A stretch of 64,000 nucleotides of DNA from Candidatus Atribacteria bacterium (GTDB taxonomy: Bacteria > Atribacterota > Phoenicimicrobiia > Phoenicimicrobiales > Phoenicimicrobiaceae): positions 12,364-76,363 of the forward strand of contig DOTB01000050.1 of assembly GCA_003513845.1 (NCBI GenBank). Reading direction: 5' to 3'. A program made the position numbers and the translations under genes. A model generated the notes under the pieces. It did no database searches and was not told the DNA's origin. It was given only the letters and a program-made list of their open reading frames with translations. Below, in pieces: positions 7,766 to 16,527 of the stretch. Numbering within the stretch: position 1 is the first letter of the stretch; every line of letters begins with the position of its first letter.

Positions 7766-9754
7766 TTAATTACAATCTTCTATATTTTGTGTACTATACT
7801 CCCTATTCTTATCCCCCCTAACATTCATTTTAAATTTAATATTCTTTAACTGGTAAATCACCACAATGAATACTAATAATAATCCGCTTATAACCATTAA
7901 CCACCCCCCTTTTAGATTCATTACCAAAAGACCGGCTATAAATAGAATTATTCTTTCTATCCAGCTTGTTTTGTTTATAAACCACCCTTGTAAGCTACTT
8001 GCAATTGCAATAACTCCCATTGTTGCAAGCATGAAAACCAATAATATTTCATACCAACTGCCCACCATTAATAATTGAGGGTTAAAAATCCATATATACG
8101 GAGCAATAAAAACAGCCAAAGCAAAACGAGTTGCTGTTAAACCTGTCTTAAACCAATCTGCTTTTGCTATGGCAGCAGTTGTAATCGCAACCAAACAAAC
8201 TGGTGGCGTTAACCCCGATAATATAGCGTAATAAAAGACAAAAAAGTGTGCAGCAAATGCTGAAACGCCCAATTGCATCATTGAAGGAGCAATAAAAATA
8301 GCTGTTAATAAATACACAATAGGAGTAGGCATACCCATACCTAAAATCAAACTCATAATCATCGTAATAAATAATAGTAAAAATAGATTCCCCCCAGCTA
8401 AGGCTATCGCAATACTTGAAAAACGCATACCTAATCCAGTTAAGGTAACCGAGCTAATAATTAAGCCAATCCCTGCACATAATATAGCAATTTTCAGAAC
8501 AGAATAAGCGCCTTCTTCACAACTTTGCAAGAAATTTTTCCAGCCAAAGTGATTTTCCTTTCGAAAGTAAGTAACTATAATACAACAAATTATGGCTATA
8601 AAACCAGATTTTGTAGCACTATAACCTGCGATCATCAATGTATAAATTAATACCAATAGAGGTAATAATAAATACCCTGAAGATAAAACTACATCTTTAA
8701 ATTTTGGTAATTTATTCTTATTTAGACCTTTTATACCACTACTAAGTGACTCAAAATGAATTATTGAAAAGACATTTATGTAATATATAACTGCCGGGAT
8801 CAATCCAGCTAAAGCTATCTTCCCATATGGGACCCCAATTATCTCAGCCATAATAAAAGCCGCTGCTCCCATAACTGGTGGCATTAATTGCCCCCCGCAG
8901 GCTGAAATTGCCTCTATTGCAGCAGCCACATGGCTTTTAAATCCTTCTTTTTTCATCATCGGAATTGTAAAGGAACCTACGGCTGCTGCGCTACCAAGAG
9001 AACTACCTGTTATAGTCCCCATCAAAGAACTACTAATCACGCAAGACTTTGCCATCCCACCTGAGTACTTACCCACTAATGAAAGGGCTAAATCGATAAA
9101 GAAATCTATTACCCCAGTCTTTCCCAAAAATACGCCAAACAATATAAAAATATATAGGTAAGTTGAAGATACTGCTAAACCAATACCAAAAATTCCCTCT
9201 GAAGAATATGATATTAAATAGATTAATCGTTCCCAAGAAATCCCTGGATGGGCAAAAAGTCCTGGAAAATATGGACCAAACAACATATACGCTAAACCAA
9301 GGAGCATAAGAAAAAAGAAAGTACGATTTGAACGCCTGTTTGCCTCTAATACTAATAATATAACAATAATCCCCACAAAATTATCTAATTTTGTTAAATT
9401 TTCCAGGTTCATTACTCTATTAGCTACTGCTTCATAAAAAAATACTATATACCCAACAGAAAACAAGGAGATAAAGACAAGAAGATAGTCAATTATATCT
9501 CCTATTTTATTTTGATGATTTTTCTTGCTTATTGGATAAATTATGAAGAACAAAACTAAAATAAAAATTAAATGTGCCGCCCGATGAATAATGGCAGTCT
9601 TATAAATACCAAAAGCAGCCGTATATAATTGAAATAAAGAAAGACTGATAGCCAAAACTGTTACTAATTTCTTAAGGTTGCCTGCAAGCGGCCTCTTGAT
9701 TACCTCTTCACTTTGCAAATCAATATTTTTTTTCTTCTTTTTAAATATATTCAA
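7766..9754 (-). CDS. TRAP transporter fused 4TM/12TM permease
   Basis: A 662-residue polytopic membrane protein combining the small (DctQ) and large (DctM) TRAP subunits in one chain, as is usual for TAXI systems. Glycine-rich DctM signatures are visible, such as GTITGSSLGSAAAVGSFTIP and GGQLMPPVMGAAAF. The start is TTG at 9754 with a GGTG site. It lies 28 bp behind the flavoenzyme gene and 86 bp ahead of its receptor gene, so the three are co-transcribed. Function: secondary import of an organic acid across the inner membrane. Confidence 0.92.
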   Translation of the reverse strand: MNIFKKKKKNIDLQSEEVIKRPLAGNLKKLVTVLAISLSLFQLYTAAFGIYKTAIIHRAAHLIFILVLFFIIYPISKKNHQNKIGDIIDYLLVFISLFSVGYIVFFYEAVANRVMNLENLTKLDNFVGIIVILLVLEANRRSNRTFFFLMLLGLAYMLFGPYFPGLFAHPGISWERLIYLISYSSEGIFGIGLAVSSTYLYIFILFGVFLGKTGVIDFFIDLALSLVGKYSGGMAKSCVISSSLMGTITGSSLGSAAAVGSFTIPMMKKEGFKSHVAAAIEAISACGGQLMPPVMGAAAFIMAEIIGVPYGKIALAGLIPAVIYYINVFSIIHFESLSSGIKGLNKNKLPKFKDVVLSSGYLLLPLLVLIYTLMIAGYSATKSGFIAIICCIIVTYFRKENHFGWKNFLQSCEEGAYSVLKIAILCAGIGLIISSVTLTGLGMRFSSIAIALAGGNLFLLLFITMIMSLILGMGMPTPIVYLLTAIFIAPSMMQLGVSAFAAHFFVFYYAILSGLTPPVCLVAITTAAIAKADWFKTGLTATRFALAVFIAPYIWIFNPQLLMVGSWYEILLVFMLATMGVIAIASSLQGWFINKTSWIERIILFIAGLLVMNLKGGWLMVISGLLLVFIVVIYQLKNIKFKMNVRGDKNREYSTQNIEDCN

Positions 9755-9782
9755 ATTATTTTCACCGCCATCTTATTAAAAT

Positions 9783-11756
9783 TTAAACTTGTAATCCTAT
9801 TTTAAATCCCTCATGTACCGCATCCATAATATTGCCAGGTTTTTGGCAATCCCCCACACAGAACAATTTTGATACAGCACCCCTTAATCTATTCTCCAAT
9901 TTATCTTCAGCCTTCACTCCCACAGCAATAACAACTGCATCTGCCTTGATCGTTTCTTCTATCCCATTTCTTTCCATTATCACACCATCGGACTTTATTT
10001 GCTTTACACGAGTATTGGTATATATCTTTACCCCATAATCTTTTAAACTTATCATTAGCGGAACTTTAACAGCGTGTACCATATCTCTTGCCACTTCAGG
10101 AAGTATTTCAATAACAGTCACCGTTTTCCCTTTTTCCGCCAACCATTCAGCAGTTTCTAATCCTACTTCTCCTCCCCCAACAATAACTATTTCTTGCCCA
10201 ATATCTGTATAATCATTTTTGAGTAAATCAAGTGCCCAATAAACATTCTTATTTCCCTTAATTCCTTTAATATCTGGTATAATCCTATTGCCACCCGAGG
10301 CTAAAATAATCACATCTGCTTTAAATTCTTTAATCATTTTTTCGTTTACTTCTTTTCCTAATTCTACCTGTATATTTAATTGATTAATCCTATTTTTAAA
10401 ATAATCAACAATTTCATTTAACTCTTGTTTGCGGGGAGGCTTAGCAGCTAATACAATTGTTCCACCTAATTTTCTTTCCTTTTCCCATAGAGTAACTTTA
10501 TGTCCTCTAGTCGCCGCGGTAATAGCTGCTTGTAGCCCTGCAGGACCACCACCAATTACTAAAACTTTCTTTCCATCCCTCTTATTTACGGGTACATACC
10601 TAAATTCTTTTTTACCTTCCTTTCCTGCTAACGGGTTTAAAATACAGGTAATTGGTGTACCTTTAAGCACATTTCCTACACAACCATAACAACAGGAAAC
10701 ACAAGGTCGAATATCCTGATATCTACCTTCGGCAACTTTTTGAACCCAATAAGGGTCAGTAATTAAAGGCCTACCCAAAGTAATCATATCTGCTTGATTT
10801 TTTTGCAAGACATTTTCTGCAAACTCTGGATGGCGAATTTTATTTCCTACTGCTACTGGTATTGTTACTCCTATTTTAATATTTTCTGCTAAATTAACAA
10901 TGCATCCCTCGGGAGTACCTATCGGTGCTTCTGCTGAAATAAAATTTTTTTCGTGGAGAACAGCCCCAAACCCAGTAGAAACACTAATAGCTTTAATTCC
11001 TGCTAATTGCAGTCTTCTTGCAATTTCCCGAATCTCTAAAGGTGAATTTCCACCCTCAGGTTCCTGGCCATTCATACGAGCAACTAAAGGAAAGTCTGAA
11101 CCTACTAAACTTTTTACTTTTCTAATAATTTCTAAAACAAACCGCATACGATTTTCTAAACTCCCCCCATACTTATCCTTTCGTTTATTAGCCCAAGGGG
11201 ATAAAAATTCACCACATAAATACATATGGGCACAATGTATACTTATAATATCAAATCCAGCCTCAACTGCCCTCCTCGCCGCCTGGCCAAATTTTTCTAT
11301 AATCTCTTCAATCTCTTCTTCGCTTAGCTCTCTGGGGGTAACTTGTCCGGGGAAGGGATGGGCGATCATTGAAGGTGCAACTGGTATTTGACCACGAGTT
11401 ACTTCTAAATAGCCATTTTCTAAAGTTACACGACCTGCTCTTCTCCCCGCATGAGACAGTTGAATCGCTGCTTTAGCACCATGTTTTTTTATAGCTGAAC
11501 TAAGTTTTTTAAGCATAGGTATATATTTATCATCATCAATGGCTACAGGGTTTTTGGCATTATTTCCTAAGGGAAAATCAATTATACCATCTTCGACTGT
11601 AATTACACCTACTCCTCCTCTTGCTCGCTCTGCATAAAAATCAATCATCTGCTCAGTAATAAACCCATCTTTAGCAAAATTGCAAGTCATTGGTGCCATA
11701 ACTACTCTATTTTTAATTTCTAAATTACCAATTTTAATTGGTGAAAGTAACTTCAT
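9783..11756 (-). CDS. Old-yellow-enzyme-type NADH:flavin oxidoreductase (enoate/2,4-dienoyl-CoA reductase family)
   Basis: A 657-residue multidomain flavoenzyme. Residues 1-345 form the FMN barrel, with His174, His177 and Tyr179 in IHCAHMYLCGEFLSP at the active site. The 4Fe-4S site is C352-x2-C355-x3-C359-x11-C371. A Rossmann FAD/NAD(P) domain starts at VLVIGGGPAG (about 398) and a second one at IVIVGGGEVG. The family reduces activated C=C bonds in enoates, dienoyl-CoAs and similar compounds. It is first in the operon with the TRAP transporter and Isf-like proteins, so it probably reduces the imported unsaturated acid or a derivative. A GGGAGG site precedes the ATG. Confidence 0.88.
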   Translation of the reverse strand: MKLLSPIKIGNLEIKNRVVMAPMTCNFAKDGFITEQMIDFYAERARGGVGVITVEDGIIDFPLGNNAKNPVAIDDDKYIPMLKKLSSAIKKHGAKAAIQLSHAGRRAGRVTLENGYLEVTRGQIPVAPSMIAHPFPGQVTPRELSEEEIEEIIEKFGQAARRAVEAGFDIISIHCAHMYLCGEFLSPWANKRKDKYGGSLENRMRFVLEIIRKVKSLVGSDFPLVARMNGQEPEGGNSPLEIREIARRLQLAGIKAISVSTGFGAVLHEKNFISAEAPIGTPEGCIVNLAENIKIGVTIPVAVGNKIRHPEFAENVLQKNQADMITLGRPLITDPYWVQKVAEGRYQDIRPCVSCCYGCVGNVLKGTPITCILNPLAGKEGKKEFRYVPVNKRDGKKVLVIGGGPAGLQAAITAATRGHKVTLWEKERKLGGTIVLAAKPPRKQELNEIVDYFKNRINQLNIQVELGKEVNEKMIKEFKADVIILASGGNRIIPDIKGIKGNKNVYWALDLLKNDYTDIGQEIVIVGGGEVGLETAEWLAEKGKTVTVIEILPEVARDMVHAVKVPLMISLKDYGVKIYTNTRVKQIKSDGVIMERNGIEETIKADAVVIAVGVKAEDKLENRLRGAVSKLFCVGDCQKPGNIMDAVHEGFKIGLQV

Positions 11757-11813
11757 TTCTTATCCTCCCTGTTATTACTTATTTCTTGCGATTTTCAAAT
11801 TTTGAAACTTTAA

Positions 11814-11869
11814 TAAGAACGCTGTTCACATTTTTATATATTATATACTACATTTATTTAAAAAATCAA
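11814..11869 (-). promoter_or_regulatory. Flavoenzyme/TRAP operon promoter with operator C
   Basis: The minus strand reads TTGATT (11864-11869), 18 nt, then TATAAT (11840-11845). The palindrome TAAGAAC-GCT-GTTCACA (11814-11830; two mismatches in one arm) starts about 10 nt after the -10 box, as at the iclR promoter. This links the operon to the IclR regulator. Confidence 0.6.
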
Positions 11870-12231
11870 TCTTTTTTTGAAAAATTTTTAATTTTTTCTT
11901 ATTTTTTGATAAAACCCTGTAAAACCTTATTTTAATCGCCTTTCGTAATTTTGTAGTAGAGTATGCTATTATAAAAATAAATGATATAACTTTACGGGAA
12001 TGGTTGAACTTATCTTACTTTTTTTTAAACCATTGTTATAGTGTTTGCTTTTTTTATCTATATAATAAAAATAAAGAAATGTTTTTTGGGGAAATAAAGA
12101 ATGTAAAACACAGAAGAACATAGAATGGTTTTTGAAGGTTTTATGGCAGTCAAGGATATTCTTTTTATTCCTATCCTGCATAAGATTCTTAGTTGTAAAT
12201 TGTTTTCTTTTTATAGGATTTGTTGTTTATT
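11870..12231. other. AT-rich spacer between DUF1015 gene and flavoenzyme operon
   Basis: About 360 bp of very AT-rich DNA between the end of the serine operon and the promoter of the flavoenzyme operon. I see no credible gene, no clear terminator and no repeat from the families found elsewhere in the window. Short open frames on both strands lack ribosome-binding sites. Confidence 0.5.
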
Positions 12232-13482
12232 CTATTCAGATAGTTTATGAACAAAGATACCACTGCGTAATTTCGGTTCAAACCAGGTCGACTTGGGAGG
12301 CATTAATCTTCCTGCATCGGCAACTGCCATTAATTCTTTTATGGAAGTAGGGTAGAGTGAAAAGGCTACTTTCATCCCTGCCTTCACTTTTTTCTCTAAT
12401 TCCTCCAGACCTCTGATTCCTCCTACAAATTCTATTCTCTGGTCTGTCCGAGGATCTTTAATTCCTAAAATAGGGTCAAGCAGATTATTTTGTAATATCG
12501 ATACATCGAGGCTTTCTACTACATCATCTTCGTCAAAAGACCCCAGTTTTGCAGTCAGTTTAAACCAGCAGTTATTTAAGTACATACCAAAGGTATGGCT
12601 TGCTAATGGTCGGTAAGGGTCTCCTCCGCTATACTTTTCTACTATAAATTTTTCAGATATTTTCTGGATAAATTCTTCTTCAGAATTTCCTGCTAAATCA
12701 GCTACTACCCGATTATAGTCCATAATATATAGCTCATCATTAGGAAATATAACTGATAGAAAATAATTAAACTCTTCTTTTCCGGTATAATTTTTCAGTT
12801 GTTCTCTTCTTTTTAATCCTACCTTAGCAGCTGCCGCTGCTCGATGATGACCATCAGCGATATAAAGATAATCAATTTCAGTAAAGGCTTCTATCAAGCT
12901 TTTAATTACTTGTTGGTCATCGATTACCCAGCAAGTGTGAGTAATTCTATCATCTGAGGTAAAGTCATATACTGAATCTTTTTCTTTAGCCCAACTTCTT
13001 ATAATCTGCTTTATTTTATCTTTTGCTTTATAAGTAAGGAAGACAGGGCCAGTATTAGCATCAGTAAAATCAATATGATTTACTCGGTCCTCTTCTTTGT
13101 CTGCCCGAGTGTCCTCATGTTTTTTAATTCTACCTTTAAGATAATCATCTATAGAAGTACAAACAACTAACCCAGTCTGTGCTCTTCCTTTCATTACTTG
13201 TCGGTAGATATAAATACTCTCCTGTTTATCTTGCAGAAAAATCTTTTCCTTTATCATTCTATTAAGATTCTCTCTGGCTTTTTCGTAGACCCTCCGATCA
13301 TAATGGTCTAAAGAGGGTTCTAAATCTATCTCAGCTTTATTAATATGTAAAAAAGAAACAGGATTATCTTTTGCTAATTTTCGTGCTCCTTCTGTACTTA
13401 TAACATCATAGGGAGGTGATGCTACTTTAGCTATTAAATTTGGTTGTGGTCTTAAAGCTTTGAATGGTTTAATTACTGGCAT
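12232..13482 (-). CDS. DUF1015 protein, possibly a serine-metabolism enzyme
   Basis: A 416-residue DUF1015 protein, begun by MPVIKPFKALRP and the family's SPPYDV segment (22-27). The motif DGHHR at 210-214 resembles the ParB/Srx-type motif used by free-serine kinases. It is the last gene of an operon behind a serine T-box, after a SerC-like aminotransferase and SerA. No classical phosphoserine phosphatase lies in the window. The sequence therefore suggests a role in the phosphoserine/serine step, but the reaction is not established. A 228-bp repeat-containing gap separates it from serA, so separate transcription is possible. Confidence 0.8.
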   Translation of the reverse strand: MPVIKPFKALRPQPNLIAKVASPPYDVISTEGARKLAKDNPVSFLHINKAEIDLEPSLDHYDRRVYEKARENLNRMIKEKIFLQDKQESIYIYRQVMKGRAQTGLVVCTSIDDYLKGRIKKHEDTRADKEEDRVNHIDFTDANTGPVFLTYKAKDKIKQIIRSWAKEKDSVYDFTSDDRITHTCWVIDDQQVIKSLIEAFTEIDYLYIADGHHRAAAAAKVGLKRREQLKNYTGKEEFNYFLSVIFPNDELYIMDYNRVVADLAGNSEEEFIQKISEKFIVEKYSGGDPYRPLASHTFGMYLNNCWFKLTAKLGSFDEDDVVESLDVSILQNNLLDPILGIKDPRTDQRIEFVGGIRGLEELEKKVKAGMKVAFSLYPTSIKELMAVADAGRLMPPKSTWFEPKLRSGIFVHKLSE

Positions 13483-13544
13483 TTTTTTCTCTTTTCATTT
13501 ATTTTAAATATATAGAAATTTCCTTTCCTGTAAACTATGATTCG

Positions 13545-13700
13545 TATCTCTTTAAGGTAGTTAGCCAGTTAACTGGTTTACCGGTTTTAAGAATTAAAAT
13601 TAACTGTTTAACTGGCAAACGGGATAACTGGGTAACTATATACGCGATACTTGATAGGCAATGCGCTATACCATATACTAACGACTATTCACTATTCACT
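13545..13700. repeat. Degenerate intergenic repeat filler
   Basis: Between serA and the DUF1015 gene lie variations of AACTGG/TTAACTGG/GGTAACT and then CTATTCACTATTCACTAACG. Similar degenerate stretches occur at 18055-18240, 39800-39880 and 44570-44900. They do not encode protein and look like slippage-born or spreading simple repeats. Confidence 0.5.
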
Positions 13701-13710
13701 AACGACTAAT

Positions 13711-14619
13711 TCAAATATTTTCTTTGATAATAGAAACAATCTCAGTCCCGATTCTTTTTTGTGCTTCCTTGGTAGAAGCCCCTAAATGGGGAGTTACTGA
13801 TACTCTTTCATGTTTTATTAAATCGAAATTGCTAGTTGGCTCCTCAATAAAAACATCTAACCCCGCCCCGGCAAGTTTTCCGGAATTTAGCGCCTCTAAT
13901 AGAGCTTTCTCATCTAATACACTACCTCGGGCACAATTGATGAGATATGCACCCTCTTTCATTTTAGAAAATTCTGTCCTACCAATCAAAGGAGATTGTT
14001 CTTTGTGCCCAGGCACGTGCAAGGAAATAAAATCAGATTTAGCTAAGAGTTCATCAAAAGGAACAAAAATATATTCAGGGAATTCTCTATTCGGACCTAA
14101 CACATCATTATAGAGAATTCTCATTCCCAAGACATAAGCTTTTTTAGCTAATTCCTGACCAATTCTACCAAAACCAACAATCCCTAAGGTCTTGCCATAA
14201 AGTTCGATTCCTTCATATTTCTTTTTATTCCACTTTCCTTCTCTCATAGTAACATTGGATAGTCCAATGAATCTAGCCAGAGAGAACATATGCCCCAAGG
14301 CCAATTCTGCTACCGCTAGGCTGCTGGCCTTAGGTGTATTTCTAACCTTTATCCCTTTTGATTCGGCATAAGAGACATCTATATTGTCTAGCCCTACTCC
14401 ACCCCGAATAATTAATTTCAAATTTCCAGTCTCAACTGCAGAATCTATTATCTCTTTCCTTACTTTAGTAGCCGAACGTACCACCATTACATTAAAATTC
14501 TTAACTTGTTCTTTCAATTCTTCAGGTTCGAAAAATTGCTCTACTACTTCATACCCCATATTCTTTAAGGTCTGAATAGCTTTTTTATCCATTCCATCAG
14601 TTACTAATATCTTTACCAT
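13711..14619 (-). CDS. serA: D-3-phosphoglycerate dehydrogenase, short form
   Basis: A 302-residue NAD-dependent 2-hydroxyacid dehydrogenase. It carries the nucleotide-binding loop GIVGFGRIG, the catalytic Arg in NCARGSVLDE and the His in TPHLGAST. It oxidises 3-phosphoglycerate to 3-phosphohydroxypyruvate, the first step of serine synthesis. It lacks the C-terminal ACT regulatory domain, so feedback control is more likely at the T-box. The start is ATG at 14619, placed after an AGAGGTGAT site; a GTG three codons upstream lies inside that site and is rejected. It follows the aminotransferase by 17 bp. Confidence 0.9.
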   Translation of the reverse strand: MVKILVTDGMDKKAIQTLKNMGYEVVEQFFEPEELKEQVKNFNVMVVRSATKVRKEIIDSAVETGNLKLIIRGGVGLDNIDVSYAESKGIKVRNTPKASSLAVAELALGHMFSLARFIGLSNVTMREGKWNKKKYEGIELYGKTLGIVGFGRIGQELAKKAYVLGMRILYNDVLGPNREFPEYIFVPFDELLAKSDFISLHVPGHKEQSPLIGRTEFSKMKEGAYLINCARGSVLDEKALLEALNSGKLAGAGLDVFIEEPTSNFDLIKHERVSVTPHLGASTKEAQKRIGTEIVSIIKENI

Positions 14620-14636
14620 ATTTATCACCTCTTATA

Positions 14637-15707
14637 TTATAATTCTAAAATCTCATCAATATTGGCAAGAAGTTCTTTAATATCGTTAAGGGTAAGTTCT
14701 GCCATATGGGCTATTCTAAAAGTCTTTTCTTTTAGCTTGCCATAACCATTAGAAATCATATACCCTCTTTTACCTAAGGCCTTGTTTAAATCACTCACCT
14801 TGATCTCTCTGGTATTTTTTACACAAGTTACTGTATTGGAAGCAAAATCTTCTTGAGCAAAGAGGGCAAATCTATCTTTAGCCCAATTTCTTACATACTC
14901 TGCCATCTCTAAATGACGGGCAAAACGATTATCTAATCCTTCTTTTAATATTTTATCTAATTGATAATCTAAGGCAAACATATGAGAAAGCGAGGGAGTA
15001 GAAGGGTATTGATAATCTTTCTTTTGGATATACTCATAAATTTGTAAAAGATCAAAGTAAGTTCCTCTAAATTTAACTTTCCTGGCTGCCTCTAAGGCCT
15101 TTTCCGAAATAGAGCAAAGAGAAAGACCAGGAGGTAACCCCAAACACTTCTGACTGGAAGTTATACAAATATCAATACCTAATTTATCCACTTCTATCTT
15201 AGTTCCACCCAAAGAACTTACTGCATCAACACAAAATATTACTTCTGGATATTTCTTCATCACCTGGGCTATCTCTTCAATTGGATTCATTACTCCTGTT
15301 GAAGTTTCATTGTGAGTTACAGTGATAAGGTCATATTTGCCAGTAGCTAAAACCTCTTCTACTTGCTCAGGAAGATTAGGGGTACCCCATTCTACTTCGA
15401 ATTTATCAGCAGGAACATTATTCTCTTCTGCCATTTTAAACCAGCGATTACCAAAATTACCACAGGAGAAGACAGCTGCCCTCTTTTGGGTGCAAGAACG
15501 GATAGCTCCTTCCATCAGACCACTACCTGAAGAAGTAGATAATAAAATCTCCTTTTGAGTATACATCAGTTTTCTTAATTTATCACTGATATTCCGCTGT
15601 AGAGTTGAAGCTTCCTCAGTTCGATGACCAATCATTGGAGTAGCCATTTTTTGTAGAACATCATCAGTAACGTGAGTAGGCCCGGGGATAAATAATTTTT
15701 TATACAT
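14637..15707 (-). CDS. Class V aminotransferase, serine-pathway (SerC-equivalent)
   Basis: A 356-residue PLP enzyme of the alanine-glyoxylate/serine-pyruvate aminotransferase group. It has the N-terminal FIPGPTHV and GHRTEE segments, the Asp in FCVDAVSSLGG and the PLP lysine in SSQKCLGLPPG. In several archaea and thermophilic bacteria this enzyme type replaces SerC, converting phosphohydroxypyruvate (or glyoxylate) with an amino donor. Its place between a serine T-box and serA supports the serine route. The start is ATG at 15707 with GGAGAG upstream; the longer frame to 15725 runs through that site. Confidence 0.88.
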   Translation of the reverse strand: MYKKLFIPGPTHVTDDVLQKMATPMIGHRTEEASTLQRNISDKLRKLMYTQKEILLSTSSGSGLMEGAIRSCTQKRAAVFSCGNFGNRWFKMAEENNVPADKFEVEWGTPNLPEQVEEVLATGKYDLITVTHNETSTGVMNPIEEIAQVMKKYPEVIFCVDAVSSLGGTKIEVDKLGIDICITSSQKCLGLPPGLSLCSISEKALEAARKVKFRGTYFDLLQIYEYIQKKDYQYPSTPSLSHMFALDYQLDKILKEGLDNRFARHLEMAEYVRNWAKDRFALFAQEDFASNTVTCVKNTREIKVSDLNKALGKRGYMISNGYGKLKEKTFRIAHMAELTLNDIKELLANIDEILEL

Positions 15708-15761
15708 TTTCTTCTCTCCTTTCAATTTTAGATCTATTTGTTCGTCTATTTTAATTATCTT

Positions 15762-16039
15762 AAATACAAAAAATCCCCATTAACCATCAAAAGTTATTTT
15801 ACCGATGGTTAATGGGGACGAATACAAATTCCGTGGTGCCACCCCAATTCAGTGAGAATTTTTCTCACTCTTACTTCTAGATAAGATGTTAACGCCATCC
15901 TTTATACGTCTTAAGTTACTTGAACAGTTCTTTCGCTTAAGCTAATACTGGAAGGATTTCAGTGAATTTGCCTTACAATAAATAAATCACTTACTATTCC
16001 AGTAAACAATTTTTATTATTTCTGTAATTTTAATCGTGT
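15762..16039 (-). ncRNA. T-box leader, serine specificity (UCC)
   Basis: The RNA on the minus strand has a stem I with ACTGGAA pairing to TTCCAGT and AGTGA pairing to TCACT. They flank a specifier loop whose 3' strand is GAAATCC, giving UCC (15954-15956) as the codon read by tRNA-Ser. The T-box GGGTGGCACCACGG lies around 15830-15845. A 15-bp terminator stem pairs 15774-15788 with 15804-15818 and is followed by a U-tract. Uncharged tRNA-Ser should favour the antiterminator and expression of the serine genes downstream. Confidence 0.93.
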
Positions 16040-16045
16040 GTACAT

Positions 16046-16074
16046 AATTTAGCACAAACAATTTTTTTTGTCAA
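16046..16074 (-). promoter_or_regulatory. Promoter of the serine T-box operon
   Basis: The minus strand has TTGACA (16069-16074), exactly 17 nt, then TAAATT (16046-16051). It is a near-consensus sigma-70-type promoter about 60 nt upstream of stem I. Confidence 0.75.
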
Positions 16075-16090
16075 TAGATGGGGGAAAAAA

Positions 16091-16393
16091 TTATTTCTTT
16101 TTTTTCGATAATCTTCCCAGAATTAGTTTATAACCATCAGCTCCATAATTTAAATATTTCTTTACCCTGCTAATAGTTGCGGAACTTGCCCCTGTTTTAT
16201 GGGCAATCTCTTCATAGGTAGAGCCTTTACTTAACATTCTGGCCACTTCCAGCCTCTGACTAAATTCTTTAATTTCATTAATAGTAGCTAAATCTTCAAA
16301 AAAACTATAACATTCCTTTTCGCTTTTAAGGAGTAATATTGCCTTAAATAATTGATCAGTTAGCTCATCTCTCCAACGAGGATAATCTTTCAT
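16091..16393 (-). CDS. TrpR-like YerC/YecD-family regulator, candidate histidine repressor
   Basis: A 100-residue TrpR/YerC-type DNA-binding protein. The helix-turn-helix is STYEEIAHKTGASSATISRV (about 57-76). Members of this family sit in histidine operons of Firmicutes and Thermotogae and have been proposed as histidine-dependent repressors. Here it is the last gene after hisIE. A 20-bp perfect palindrome upstream of hisZ is a possible target. It could also regulate other amino acid genes. Confidence 0.8.
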   Translation of the reverse strand: MKDYPRWRDELTDQLFKAILLLKSEKECYSFFEDLATINEIKEFSQRLEVARMLSKGSTYEEIAHKTGASSATISRVKKYLNYGADGYKLILGRLSKKKK

Positions 16394-16497
16394 TTTATCA
16401 CCTCATTTTTTTAATTAGTCATTAGTTGATAGTGAATAGTATTTAGTAAAGATAAAATATTAATTTTATACATACACTGTCTTTTTTCGCTTATAGA

Positions 16498-16515
16498 GGC
16501 ACAATAAATTGTGCC
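16498..16515. repeat. REP-like palindrome GGCACAAT-aa-ATTGTGCC
   Basis: A perfect 8-2-8 inverted repeat just past the hisIE stop. It belongs to a dispersed family with members at 31493, 37978, 39717, 54005 and 54053 that share the form GGGC-N5-6/GCCC and often a CCTAC edge. Confidence 0.6.
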
Positions 16516-16527
16516 CTTTATTGCAAT

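Noticed and set aside
10900..11391. 163-aa plus-strand open frame inside the flavoenzyme gene
   Set aside because: It is fully antisense to a well-conserved coding region, has no ribosome-binding site and its residue pattern is a shadow of the real frame.
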